A stretch of 64,000 nt of DNA, taken from assembly GCF_030272615.1 (NCBI RefSeq), contig NC_081414.1, positions 664,793,938-664,857,937 of the forward strand, read 5' to 3'. This document shows, piece after piece, positions 11,815-24,689 of this stretch (its first letter is position 1; every line of letters begins with the position of its first letter). Both the position numbers and the translations under genes were made by a program. The stretch comes from Cryptomeria japonica (taxonomy: Eukaryota > Streptophyta > Pinopsida > Cupressales > Cupressaceae). The notes below the pieces were generated by a model. It worked only from the letters and a program-made list of their open reading frames with translations, was not told where the DNA came from and ran no database searches.

Positions 11815-13273
11815 TGTTCGTTAGATGAGAGGGGGGGTGAATCAGATAAACTCACAATTCCAAATATTCATCAAATTCAACCTCGGTAGAACATACTTGA
11901 TATGCAACTACGACTGTAAATCATTCAAACTCATTAAATGATAAACTTGAAACAACAAAACACATTTAACACCAGATTTAACATGGAAACCCAAATAGGG
12001 AAAAACCACTGTGGGATTTCAGACCCACTAAGAAAATATACTCTTCTAGAGTATTCTCGGTTAAAAGCCAATCCTATTAAAGATTACATAAACACATTGC
12101 TAGATGTGACCTGGTCAAGGGATTTCCCTCAGATCTATCAGAATCTTGCACTTTGTTAGAAGTGACCTTGTCAAAAGATTTCAAACACTCATTCAGAATG
12201 TTACCTTGCTAGAGGATTTACAAATAAGACTGTTAGGTCCACTCGGTTAAGAAATTTCCTATCACTTACAAAATAAATAATAGTAGTAAAGTATATCTGC
12301 AACTTCACATCTGAAATGTTAAAGCGGACTCTATGTGCTCAAAATAATCTTGTCAAAAGACTTATCTTCCTCCTTGTTGGGCTTCTCAATCTGTTCTTCA
12401 ATCTTCTGTACTCAGTAATCACCTCTACAGTATCATTCCTCTTCTATTTGCCCGCATACTTTGTTCATCAACTATTCCTTATTTATAAGCAATTCCTAAC
12501 TGCTTAATCTCCTTAATCACATTTCCTATGATTAATCTTAGCCATCAGATCTTCAAACTTGACTAGGTTCATTGAATCCTTTGAACTGAAAAACATTTTA
12601 TCTTACCTTGAAACTTGTATTCCTTCCTTGGTACTTGTGCTCGGTTATGACCATTCAATCTGTGTTGTAGATCTAACTCTTGAATTTTCATTGTCGTTGA
12701 TCCTTAACAAACTTCTTGCACGACATTCCAATCTTCTATAAATCTCCAACTCGCTGGCATCCTGCATTTAATAGTGTATTTATTTATCCAATGCATTCTG
12801 TTACTGATTGGCTGATACTCAGTAAATACAAAACTTTAGTCGATAACTTCTTCCTTCTTTAACCGACACTGATAAGCTTGGAGTTTACTGACTAGCTCCT
12901 TGCTTGGTAAAACAGAACAGTATCAAAGCTTTACTCATTCTGTTACATGAAATCTTTTCTCCTTCTTATTTAGTCTTCGAATATAGATATATAGGATACC
13001 AAAACAATCAAAATAACATAATCTCATCACTGTCTAACTCGGTAATAGTTGCCCATTGAATAACTTATTACTCCCCTTCATTTTCACATTCTTTCTGTGT
13101 CACTTACCGGCATCTTTATACTCATCAAAATGTACTCTTTAAGATATGGCAACATCATACTGAATCAGAAAATCAATTGCTTGACATCAATGACAAAATA
13201 ATATTATTAAGACAATAATCATCCTTTATCAATTATATCATCAATCTCCAGCAAACTTAATGTAATGCCAACA
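11815..13273 (-). repeat. 3' LTR of Copia B
   Basis: Aligned with 17884-19363 over its whole length. On the element's strand it begins TGTTGGCATTACATTAAG and ends with a C-rich run followed by CTAACGAACA. A TATA-like CTATATATCT lies near 12984-12993 (minus strand). The short plus-strand frames found here (for example around 11938 and 12316) also occur in the other LTR and are not genes. Confidence 0.92.
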
Positions 13274-13290
13274 ATCTCCCCCTTTGGCAT
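13274..13290 (-). other. Polypurine tract of Copia B
   Basis: On the minus strand the run CAAAGGGGGAGAT lies immediately before the 3' LTR. It is the expected plus-strand primer. Further purine-rich runs occur in the untranslated stretch up to 13640. Confidence 0.8.
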
Positions 13291-13642
13291 TGATGGCAAT
13301 ACCAACTTGATTTATTCCAATTGATTTAGACTATTGTTATTCTTCTCCTGTTATCCTTGAGCTATAAACTTCTCCTGTGATCTTCTCCCCCTGTCATTAG
13401 TCTTCTCCCCTTTTGACAACAATGGCAAAAGTAAAAGTAATCTATGATTACTTCCCCTGTGAAGTAATTTACTTGCTATTAAAAAATACGCAAATGTATC
13501 ATCTTAGTCTCAGTCATGGCATCTTGTCTTCATTCATTGTTTCCTGCACAACTTTAGGCAACCTCCTAAAGTGTGTAAATCAACATCAACTCACAAATAG
13601 TATTCTATAGAGTCATAGAATTGATGCTTTCACCAAACTCTA

Positions 13643-16600
13643 TCAGTGAGTACTAGATAGGGGTAGGACCCCTAACTTACTTCTGAGATACTCAAAAGTG
13701 TCCATTGGCAGTGGCTTTATGAAGATGTCTGCTAATTGTTCCTTTGTACTAACATATTCCAGCACAACTTTCTTTTCTTGAACTTCTTCTCTTAGAGAAT
13801 GATACTTGATAGAGATATGCTTTGTCTTAGAGTGCATTACCGGATTCTTTGAAATGTTAATAGCACTTGTATTATCACAAAATATAGTTACTAGCTCAAT
13901 GACTGTCTCATTCATACCTTCCAACAATTATTTGATCCATGCTATATTGGTACAATTCAATGCTGCAACGACATATTCAATTTCAGCTGTTGACTGTGAA
14001 ATGCATCCTTGTTTCTTGCTAAGCCAACTCACTAGTCTTTCTCCCAAAAAGAAATCTCCACCACTTGTGCTTTTCCTATCATCAATATTTCCTGCCCAAT
14101 CAACATCAGTATAGACTTTTAAGTCAAAATCATTCCTCTTTTTATATAGTAAACCATAATCTTCAGTGCCTCTCAAGTATTTGAAAATTCTCTTGATTGC
14201 TGTCATATGGGTTTCTTTGGGATCTGCAGAAAATCTTGTAGCTATACCTACTGCATGTGCTATATCAGGCCTGCTCTGAACTACATATTGTAACTTTCCA
14301 ATCATAGATCGGTAAAGTGTCTCATCAATAGATGCAGATTCATCATTGTTTGATAGTTTACAATTAGTAGTCATAGGTGTACTTATAGGTTTAAAATCCT
14401 CCATTCCAAATTTCTTCAAGATTTTCTTTATATACTTGGATTGAGTAATGAAAATCCCATTTTTCATTTGCAATATTTGTAAACCTATAAAATACTTTAT
14501 TTCACCGATTAATGACATCTCAAATTCTTTGCACATTTCATTTCCAAAGTTTTTGCGTAAAGAATCATTTCCACAAAAGATAATATCATCAACAAATATG
14601 GTTGAAATCAGTATTCCATTATCCTCATCATTCTTCATATACATGTTGTTGTTTTCACTAGTCCTCATAAATCCAATCTTGATTAAGTAAGAGTGCAACC
14701 TTTCATACCATGCTCTAGGTGCTTGCTTTAGGCCATATAAAGCTTTGTTCAACTTACATACCTGATCTTTATTCTTCTCTTCAATAAATCCTTTAGGTTG
14801 TTCAATATAAACTTCTTCTTCTAGTATACCATTCAAAAATGCAAATTTAACATCCATTTGATATACCTTGAAATTTTTGTAAGCAGCATATGCCAACAAT
14901 GTTCTCACTCCCTCAAGTCTTTCCATCAGTGCAAAAGTCTCACCATAGTCTATTCCCTCTTCTTGAGCATAACCTTTGCAAACTAGCCTTGCTTTATTTT
15001 GAATGACCTCACCTTTTTCATTTAGCTTATTTATGAAAATCCACTTTGTACCAATTACATTTTTCTCTTTTGGTCTTGGGACCAGTGACCATGCTTCATT
15101 TTTCTTGATTTGTTCAATCTCTTCTGTCATAGCATTCACCCAATCTTCATTGCTTAATGCCTCTTTTACTATACTCGGTTCAAACTCGGATATCAGACAT
15201 GTGTTTTGTCTCAGTTTGTTCCTTGTCATCACTGGATCATCCTTATCTCCTATAATCTAACTTGATTCATGATTTCTTATGACATATTTTGCTAATATAG
15301 ACTTGGTAGGCTTTGTATGATCTTCTTCATCTCTCAGTAACTGAGTATTTTCTTCATCGGCTTTCTCGATTAAACTTATTGGTTGTACATATACAAACTC
15401 TTCATAATTTTCTATTTCTTTGGAGTTTCCTTCATCATTCCTTTCTGCAAATTCATCAATTTTCACATTTGCACTTTCCACTATTTTGTTAGATGATTTG
15501 ATCAGACATTAAACTGCTTTACTCCTAAAGGAATAACCAAGAAATGTTCCTTCCTCGCTTTTCTGATCAAATTTTCCATTTCTGTCATCTTTGTGAACAT
15601 AACATCTACTTCAAAATATTTTAAAATAACTTACATTTGGTTTCTTGTCATACCAGATTTCATACGGTGTCTTCATAGTTCCTTTCTTCAGTTGTACTCG
15701 ATTCGGGGTGTAAACTGCAGTGCTTATTGCTTCTCTCCAAAATATTTGAGGTACTTTCTTTTCTGTCATCAAGGTTCTGGCACAATCTATAATTGATCTG
15801 TTTCTTCTTTCAGTTATCCCATTTTGTTGTGGTTTTCTCGGTGCAGACACTTGTCTCTTTATACCATGATCATTGCAAAATAAGTTAAATTCATCTGAAA
15901 TGAACTCTCCTCCTCTATCAGATCTTAGACATTTCAACTATCTTCCTGTTTCATTTTTAGCTCTTGCCTTATACCATTTGAACATTTGAAAGGCTTCTAA
16001 TTTCTCTTTTAAAAACATAACTGACATCATCCTTGAGTAATCATCCACAAATAATATGAAGTATTTATCACCATAATAGCTTTGAACTTTCATAGGACCA
16101 CAAAGATCAGTGTGTACAAGATCTAAAATTCCCTTAGAAGTGTAAGACTTACTTGTAAATCTTGATTTTGTCATCTTACCCATTTGGCATCCTCGGCATA
16201 TTGCATTCTTAGGTTTTTCCAAGCTCAGTAGACATCTTACTCGGTGCTTCTTACTTATTTGGATCAGGTTATCAAAATTTACATGACAAAACCTTTTATG
16301 CCATAACCAGGTATCTTCTATTTTTGCATACAGACAATCATTTCGAGTTGAGTCAAGGTGAAATGTATTACCTCTTGTTTGAGTTCTGGTAGCAGCCAAC
16401 TTTCCATGTTTGTCATGAACTTTGACAATTCCTTTATGAAATTCTAATCGGTATCCAATATTGTTTAGCCGTGCTACACTCAACAAATTGTATTTCAGAC
16501 CTTCAATCCAATATACATCATCACATTTAGCATTGTCAAGAAGTGTGATAAATCCTTTACCTTTCATAGGACATGGTGCATCATTACCAAATCTTACATA

Positions 16601-17821
16601 ACCTCCATCATAGTCTTCTAATTTAACAAACTTGTTTTTATCACCTGTCATGTGATGTGAGCATCCACTATCTATGATCCAAGAATCATTATTATTTATG
16701 TGTGATATTAAGGCTTTTTCTTCATACCTTTTTTCATCTGATCCATCTTTGATAGCCACATATACAACTTCCTCTATCTCCGTCCCATCGGATTTATCAT
16801 CATTAGATTCCTCATCAACTACTAGGCATGTCTTTCTATCTGTCCTTCTGAGGTCTTGGTACCCTCTGTATTGGTTGTCTTTTTGTTTGTCATCTCGGTA
16901 TTCTCTCTTTTCACTAGATTCTTTATCAGTATAGTTTGAAGCCATATGTCCAATTTTATCACAGTTAAAACATTTCAAAGGTAACTTTCCTTTATACTTA
17001 CCTTTGCCTCTCAGTAATCTTTTGACCAATAATGCTTCAAACTCTTCTTTCTTTTTGATTTCCTCATATAGTTTGTGTAATTCTTCCATGTTTTTGTGAA
17101 ATCTCTCACTTGCTCCACTGTGATTTCCTTTAGCATACTTATACATTCTATCATTGTAATCATTAGATTCACCAAGATGAAAAGAACTAAATGCATATTC
17201 AACTTTGTTAACCAAAGACCGACTGTTATCAAAATTACTCAACTCAAAAGCATGTAGCTTACCGATAGTAGCATCCAAAGAGACTGACATGTTTGGTATA
17301 GACCTTAATTCATTAATTGCAGAGACTAGAATGGCATAAGCAGGTAGAAGTGTTCTCAGAAACTTACTTGTTACATCCTTTTCTTCAATAGTTCCTCCTA
17401 CTCCTTTGATTTGATTAACAATTTCCTTTAACCTTGTGCTATATTGGATTATGTTCTCACCTTCATTCATTCTAATGGATTCAAGTTGTCCTCTTAGACT
17501 ATCTACTTTTTCTCTTTGAACATGTTCATCACCACCATACATAGATATAAGCTTATTCCACATAGCTTTGGCATCATTACAACCTTCTAGATCATTAAAC
17601 TCTGAGTCGGTCAATGCTGATGTTATTTCAATCATTGCTTGAATATGTTCTTGCTTTGCCTTTATCTCTTCCATTGTCATCAGGTAGGTGCTAGGTGCAG
17701 TGTAATCATTCTCCAGATAATATGTTGCATATTCTCCAATTCCTGATAAGTTCAGCTTCATCCTTTTCTGCCATGTGGAGAAACTTGACTTGTTCAACTT
17801 TGGTGCATCCCTTTTATACAT
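13643..17821 (-). pseudogene. Copia B gag-pol polyprotein, five in-frame stops
   Basis: One reading frame of 1393 codons from ATG at 17821 to the stop at 13643. Domains in order: gag (MYKRDAPKLNKSSFSTW start), CCHC knuckle with the last Cys replaced by Tyr (CFNCDKIGHMASNY), protease (WIIDSGCSHHMTG), GAG-pre-integrase (HKRFCHVNFDNL), integrase core (HTDLCGP, FVDDYSR, LRSDRGGEF), reverse transcriptase (YQMDVKFAFLNG, then FVDD at 14585-14596 where YVDD is usual), and RNase H (DNTSAINISKNP). Stops are at 15938 (TAG), 15611 (TGA), 15509 (TAA), 15257 (TAG) and 13928 (TAA). No frameshift is seen, because all pieces share one phase. Defective, but structurally almost complete. Confidence 0.93.
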
Positions 17822-17869
17822 CTTCGGATCTTGCCTCAAGTTCCTTTAAACTTTTCTTTTGGAGTTCCA

Positions 17870-17881
17870 GCTCTAATACCA
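17870..17881 (-). other. Primer binding site of Copia B
   Basis: On the minus strand TGGTATTAGAGC follows the 5' LTR after a two-base spacer. It differs from the standard initiator-Met site TGGTATCAGAGC by one C-to-T change. Confidence 0.88.
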
Positions 17882-17883
17882 AT

Positions 17884-19363
17884 TGTTAGTTAGATGAGAG
17901 GGCGGGGGGGGGGAGGGGGGAGGGGGGGGGTGAATCAGATAAACTCACAATTCCAAATATTCATCAGATTCAACCTCGGTAGAACTTACTTGATATGTAA
18001 CTATGACTGTAAATCATTCAAACTCATAAACTAATAAACTTGAAACAACAAAATGCATTTAACACCATATTTAACATGGAAACCCAAATAGGGAAAAACC
18101 ACTGTGGGATTTCAGACCCACTAAGAAAATATACTCTTCTAGAGTATGCTCGGTTAAAAGCCAATCCTGTTAAAGATTACATAAACACATTGCTAGATGT
18201 GACCCGGTCAAGGGATTTCCCTCAGATCTATCAGAATCTTGCACTTTGTTAGAAGTGACCTTGTCAAAGGATTTCAAACACTCATTCAGAATGTTACCTT
18301 GCTAGAGGATTTATAAATAAGACTGTTAGGTCCACTCGGTTAAGAGATTTCCTATCACTTACAAAATAAATAATAGTAATAAAATATATGTGTAACTTCA
18401 CATCTGAAATGTTAAAGAAGACTCTATGTGCTCAAAATAATTTGTCAAAAGACTTATCTTCCTCCTTGCTGGGCTTCTCAATTTGTTCTTCACTTAGATC
18501 TTCAATCTTCTGTACTCGGCAATCACCTCTACAGTATCACTTCTCTTCTATTTGCTCGCATACTTTGTTCATCAACTATTCCTTATTTATAAGCAATTCC
18601 TTACCGCTTAATCTCCTTAATCACATTTCCCATGATTAATCTTAGCCATTAGATCTTCAAACTTGACTAGGTTCATTGAATCCTTCGAACTGAAAAATGT
18701 TTTATCTTGCCTTGAAACTTGTATTCCTTCCTTGGTACTTGTGCTCGGTTATGACTGTTCAATCTGTGCTGTAGATCTAACTCTTGAATTTTCATTATCG
18801 TTGATCCTTAACAAACTTCTTGCACGATATTCCAATCTTCTATAAATCTCCAGCTCATTGGCATCCTTCATTTAATAGTGTATTTATTCATCCAATGCAT
18901 TTTGTTACTGCTCGGTTGATACTCGGTAAATACAAAACTTTACTTGGTAACTTCTTCCTTCTTTAATCGACACTGATAACCTTGGAGTTTACCGAGTAGC
19001 TCCTTGCTCGGTAAAATAGAATAGTATCAAACCTTTACTCATTCTGTTACATGAAATCTTTTCTCCTTCTTATTTAGTCTTCGAATACACATATATAGGA
19101 TATCAAAACAATCAAAATAACATAATCTCATCACTATCTAACTTGACAATAGTTTCCCATTGAATAGCTTATTACTCCGCTTCATTTTCACATTCTTTAT
19201 GTGTCACTTACCGACATCTTTATACTGTTGAAGATATGGCAACATCATACTGAATCAGAAAATCAATTTCTTGACATCAATGACAAAATAATACTATTAA
19301 GACAGTAATCATCCTTTATCAATTATATCATGAATCTCCATGAAAATTAATGTAATGCCAACA
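17884..19363 (-). repeat. 5' LTR of Copia B
   Basis: Runs from TGTTAGTTAG to the final CCAACA (plus-strand reading). Compared with the left LTR it has an expanded, interrupted G-run at about 17900-17930 and small indels near 19225, giving 1480 versus 1459 bp. Confidence 0.92.
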
Positions 19364-19368
19364 AGATT
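19364..19368. repeat. Right target-site duplication of element B
   Basis: AGATT, the exact partner of 11810-11814. After it the host element A resumes, and because insert plus duplication is 7554 bp the host reading phase is unchanged. Confidence 0.92.
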
Positions 19369-22300
19369 TCTATCGGGAACAACTCCAAACTTAATCCAGT
19401 TAGGAAAGGGACTATTTTATTTCAGAGGGAGAATGGTAAGTTGATTCCCATTCATGATGTGTTTCATGTGCTAGGCTTGGGTATGAATCTGATTTTTGTA
19501 TGTATCCTTCATAATAAAGGGTACAATGTACTCTTTAGAGGGGCACATGTGTTCATCAAGCATAAAGATTGGAAATCACCCATAGTTATTGTAGTTAGGA
19601 GTGGATGACTTTATAGGTTGCAGTTTGACACTCCTAAGGTACTTATGAGCAGTAGTAATCCTAGAGATCAAGAAGAGCTATGGCATAGGAGGATGGGCCA
19701 TATACATCATGAAGCACTTAAATTGCTTCGTGAAATCGTGATAAGTGCTCCAGAGGTGAGCACAGAGCATGATGATGTATATAAGGAATGCGTGTTGGGG
19801 AAGTTTGTGAAAGTAGCTTTTCCAAGGAGTGACACCAGATCCAAGGGTGTTCTTGATCTAGTACATTTGAACATATGTGGATCGATGTCGATGAAATCTC
19901 TCATAGGATATGAGTACTTTGTAACTTTTCTTGATGATTTCTCCAGAAAGACCTAGATATACTTCTTGAAGACAAAAGATGAGGTCTTTAGTTGCTTCCA
20001 AGAGTTAAAATCTCTTGTGGAGAATTCGATAGGTGGGAAGGTGAAGGTTCTTCGGTCAGACAATGGAGGCAAGTACAAAGGGAAAGAGTTCCAGGAGTTC
20101 TATAATAGGGAAGGAATCAAGAGAGAGTGGACCATTCCTTATAACTCACAACAGAATGGGGTTGTTAAGAGGAGGAATCGTTCTATATCAAAGACAACAA
20201 GGGCTATGTTGTATGACCTAGATATGCCATGTTATCTATGGGCTGAGGAATGCAATACGACAATACACATACAAAACATGGTTCCACATAAGGTACTGGG
20301 GAAGATGACACCAAAGGAAGCATTTACTAGGAAGAAGTCATATGTCAGTCACTTCAAGATATTTGGGAGTTTGGCATATTGTCACATTACAGGGGATACA
20401 TGTTCCAAGTTAGATAAGACTACAGAGAGGGGGTACTTTGTAGGGTATAGTGAGACCTCAAAGGTATATTGGATATTTATTCCAGGGACCAAGATAATTA
20501 TAGTTAGGCATGATGTCAAATTCATGGAGGGCAAGGCATTTAGGAGGTCCAAAGATTTTCCAGCAAATGATCAGAGTGAGCAAGCAACAAAAGCTCCAAG
20601 GGTCGTTCAACCGAATCAGGGGCAACAAAGTGTGAGTATAGTTACTAGCACAAGCACACGCTCAAGTGTTGACAGTTCACAGAATATGGAGCAACAGATG
20701 CATCAAATCCAAGAGATGCATTAGGAAGACATGGGGGTTGATATTTCATCCTCTACAATTGGCACCAGGAACTGTTAGGTTCAACAAACACATAGAGATA
20801 ATAAGGAGTTTGTGGGTGTTCCTAGGATGAGCAATAGACAACGAAGACAACTTGCTAGATTTAATGACTATATGGATTTAATCAGTTAGTTGGTAGATGG
20901 CGAGCCTTCCAATTATTAGGAGGCTACACAATAACAGGTGTGGTGAGATGCGATGGTTGAGGAGTATATCTCAATAATGCAAAATCATGTGTGAGAGGAT
21001 GTGCCTAGACCAACAGATAGGTCAGTGGTTGGATCACGTTGTATCTATAAGATCAAGCATGGTTCAGATGGTAGCATCAAGAAATACAAGGAAAGGTTTG
21101 TGGCCAAGTGGTTCTCTCAGAAGGAGGGAATAGACTATGAGGAGATATTCACTATTGCGGCCAGATATACTGCTATATGAGTTGTAATCTCACTTGCAAC
21201 ACAAATGGCATGGAAGATCCATCAAATGGATGTCAAGACAACATTTCTTAATGGAGAGTTAAAAGAGGAGGTATGCATAGAACAACCAGAAGGCTTTGTA
21301 GCACACAATAACAAGACCCACATGTGGAGATTGAAAAGATATTTGTACAGGCTCAAGAAGGCTCCTTGGGTGTGGTATGAGCACATTGATAGTTACTTGC
21401 AAGGAATGGGTTTCGTGAAGAGTGAGGTAGATTCTAACCTCTACTACTTGGTGGTTGGGGGTGAGATTCTCATTCTTGTTCTATATGTGGATGACTTGTT
21501 TCTAACAGGTTCACTGGGGCTCATAGAAGAGTGCAAAAGGGACCTTGCAACATAGTTCAAGATAAAAGATTTGGGACTTATGCACTACTTTCTAGGCATG
21601 GAGGTGTGGTAGAAAAATGGAGAGATTTTCCTCGGGCAAGGGAAATATCGCATCGAAATCTTGAGGAGGTTTGGGATGGAGGATTGTAGAGCCATGTCTA
21701 CACCCATGATCACAAATTGGAAGAAGGTAGACACATCCAAGGAGAAGGATGTAGATCCCACCTTATACAGGTAGTTGATTGGTTCTCTCATGTATTTGGT
21801 AGGCTAGATATATCCTTTGCAGTAAACTCTCTTAGTTAGTTCATGGTTGAGCTGAAGAGAGTGCATTGGATGGAGGCAAAGCATGTGCTGCATCATTTGA
21901 GCGGTACAATCAAGTATGGATTAGATATGATTAAGGTGATGGAATCAAGATGATAGGCTATACTGATGCAGACTAGGCAGGCAGTACAATGGATAGGAAA
22001 ATCACTTCAAGGTGCTGCTTTAGTTTGGGATCAGGAGTTGTCTCTTGGTACAACAAGAAGTAGAAGTTTGTGGCTTTGATTTCTGCAAAAGAAGAATACA
22101 TAGCAGCTAGCATGGCGATGTGTGAGGCTATATGGCTTCGAAAGTTGCTTGTAGCCTTGTTTGGTCAGAGGGTTGAGACTACGATGATACACTGTGACAA
22201 TCATAGTTGCATCAAATTATCTGAGAACCCGCTATTTCATGACAGGTCTAAGCATATAGACATCAAGTATCACTTCATCAGGGATTGCGTATGATGGAGG

Positions 22301-22423
22301 ATTGTTAAGCTATAATATATACCTACAGATCAACATGTAGCAGACATCTTGACAAAGGCATTAGGGAAGATAAAATTCATCTTCTTTAGAGGTAAGCTAG
22401 GTTTTTGCAGAACACCTTCTTCT
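19369..22423 (+). pseudogene. Copia A pol: integrase, RT, RNase H remains
   Basis: Continuation of A after the insertion of B. Visible in order: GAG-pre-integrase (LWHRRMGHIHHEAL), integrase (LDLVHLNICGSM, FLDDFSR, LRSDNGGKY with Lys where the catalytic Glu belongs), a linker, RT ([18 protein letters not shown] at 21484-21495) and RNase H (IHCDNHSCIKLSENPLFH) near 22070-22294. The first parts share one phase. A frameshift separates RT from RNase H at about 21780-22070, and in-frame stops occur throughout (for example 19954, 20722, 21178, 21553). Dead. Confidence 0.9.
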
Positions 22424-22425
22424 CT

Positions 22426-22434
22426 AAGAGGGAG
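22426..22434 (+). other. Polypurine tract of Copia A
   Basis: AAGAGGGAG lies directly before the 3' LTR start TGCTAGATTGG, as expected for the plus-strand primer. Confidence 0.8.
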
Positions 22435-23050
22435 TGCTAGATTGGGTAGCTCGAACAGGTGTTTCCATACCAAGATTTAGAAATAATTTGATTTCTCTAG
22501 GGATTTCTAGAAAGTTCTTAATTAGAATTTTCCAGAAAGTTTCTTAGAAATTTCTAGAAAGTTCTTAATTAGAATTTTCTAGAAAGTTGAGAAGGTTATA
22601 AAAGGGGATCAGAGGGAATTTGGAAAATACAATTTTGAAAATAGATTTGAAGTGATAGAAAACATATTTTCAATGATAGCAAAGGCATAGTGAGAGTGTA
22701 GGATAAAACAGTAGAGGAATTGCAACAGTAAAGTTGAGGGAAGAATTTCCGGAGAAAAAATATTGGTAGAGCTCTGCCAATAGTGGCAAGCAGTATATGT
22801 ATCTCTTGATTTGCTTAAGATTAATAAAATTTATCTCCTGTTGAACTGGTTTTCCCTTTGGGTTTTTTTCAGGGACAATTTGTCCAAAAAATATTGTGTT
22901 TACCATTTTGCAGATTTTCAGTTCCTGTGTTTTATTTGTGAAATTGCAATTATGTTATTTTCGATATTAGCTGTGAATTAATTTTTCAGCAGTCAATTAA
23001 TCTATATAGATAGGAGATTGATAATCAGTAATTGCAATAGATTTTTCACA
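22435..23050 (+). repeat. 3' LTR of Copia A
   Basis: 616 bp, TG to CA. A TATAAAAG box is at 22597-22604, and short duplicated TTCTAGAAAGTTC words lie upstream of it. The 5' LTR lacks this part. Confidence 0.9.
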
Positions 23051-24689
23051 CCAGTGACTTCTATGCATCAACCTTGTCTTCATTAGTGTGGCTCTTAGTT
23101 TAGGGGCACCAATCTCGAGCGGTCCACTACATATTAGTTCTTTTTTTTGTCAACCCTATGGTGGTTATTCTACATGTGAGGCTGCTGATTCTTTGGATTT
23201 ATTTTTAGAAGTCCCAACAACTTTCTCTTTTCCTAGTAGTTTCTTTCATTGCATGGTGTGAAGCCTTACTCATTTCTTTTGTAAATTGTGGGCATTCTCT
23301 ATCATATTTTGGTGAGATAGTTTTTTTTTTCATGTTTTAACATGGGGCCACATTGGGTTTGTCAGTTTTTAGCTCCTTGGTAGGGTTCAATGTTTTCTTT
23401 GGGGAGTTCTTTTACAGGTTCAAGTTTTTCTCTCCTCGGCTCTCTGAGAGCTTTCATATACACTTGCACAAAAAAAGATTTGGGAGGTTTGGTGACATTC
23501 ATATTCTTCATTGCTTTGTTCATTTTGAGCATCCTTTTCATGCATTTGTTTGTTTGTAGATATGTTGAGATAAAGTGTCATTTTTGTGTATAGTGTTTGG
23601 AGATTTTTCACATTCTATTGTGTCTTATTTTGTGTATAGTTTTTGGAGATTTTGCACATTCTATTGTGCCTTTTTTGTGTATGCACTATATTAAAAGTGA
23701 CATGGGGCATTGTGGAGTGCCCTTTTTTTTTTTTTTTTTCTATCCCATCTTTTTCTAGTGAGTGTCCCTCTATGACAACATTGAATCCTAGAGATTCTTG
23801 TCCCATATGTGTATGGGTATGTGCAGGATCATGGTGTGCCAAAACAGGCCCTTAAGTGGCAATGAAATTTTAGAAAAACCAGAGTTATGCAACTTGACAT
23901 GAAAATTTGAATAAGTTGTGAACATTATTTTAAAAATATGTAAGAAGAGAATATATAGAAAATTGAATGTAGTTTCTAAGCTACTAGTTGTTTTTTGGAA
24001 AAAAAAAATCCTATTTGATGAAAATTTTAAATTTCAATGCAGTGGTACTAAAATTTCAGGAAAAAAATAAGAAGTAGATGTATGTCTGACCACCCTAATC
24101 ACAATCAAATCTTAATATTTTTTTATAATATTTATAATATAAGTATTAGACTCATGTCCAGATGTGACACATATTTTTTTTTAATTTTTTATGAATTAAA
24201 TAATTATTTATGATTTTTTGACTATAGCTTTTTAGAAATTTAGAAACTCCTACGTCTGACCACCTTAACTTGGTCAAAACCTTATGAAATTTAATTTTTT
24301 TAAATTTTTCCCTATAGTAGACAAAGCATAGGATGTGATGCATGTTTCGGTTTCAAAAAATGTTATACCGTTTGAAAGTTATGAGTGTTTTTCAATTAGT
24401 ATATCAATCAGGACTATTGTCAGAATCCAATTAGAAAATAAATAATAATTATTTACTAAAGTCGAAATAAGACAAGCCTTATATTGTTGGAAAGCTGGGA
24501 ACGTACTTAAAAAACCCTTTTCATTTTATCGATTTTGGCTACAAAAAAAGTTGTCAACCACCAGTGTAAAGTCTGGAAAATCAAGGAATACTAAAAAACA
24601 TGTTTTTTCAGTTGACTTTCTAGGCTTGTCACTTCCAAGCCTAATACCAAAGCATTCCCAAGCTGAAATTTGAAAATTGAAAATTTGAG
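23051..24689. other. Unassigned spacer
   Basis: No gene recognised. A diverged direct repeat with period about 170 bp is seen around GTCTGACCACC (24084 and 24254). T-rich and A-rich runs occur, for example a 21-base T run near 23720. Confidence 0.5.

Larger units (their letters stand above)
11815..19363 (-). mobile_element. Ty1/Copia LTR retrotransposon B, nested in A
   Basis: 7549 bp on the minus strand with near-identical LTRs of 1459 and 1480 bp, perfect 5-bp target duplication AGATT, a primer site beside the right (5') LTR, a purine tract beside the left (3') LTR, and a full gag-pol between. The higher LTR identity and continuous coding frame show it is younger than its host A. It carries five in-frame stops and so cannot move unaided. 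Confidence 0.95.
9308..23050 (+). mobile_element. Ty1/Copia LTR retrotransposon A (old, split by element B)
   Basis: Bounded by matching LTRs (9308-10707 and 22435-23050), with a Met-tRNA-type primer site right after the 5' LTR and a purine tract right before the 3' LTR. Order of domains is gag, zinc knuckle, protease, [element B], integrase, reverse transcriptase, RNase H. Integrase before RT identifies Copia. LTRs start TG and end CA. The 5-bp flanks are TTAGT and CCAGT, so a target duplication is at best mutated. By eye the LTRs differ at roughly one base in ten, and the coding part has many stops and a frameshift, so this is an old, dead copy. Confidence 0.9.

Noticed and set aside
13413-15260. 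Plus-strand frames within Copia B
   Set aside because: Shadows of the minus-strand gag-pol and its 3' untranslated part.
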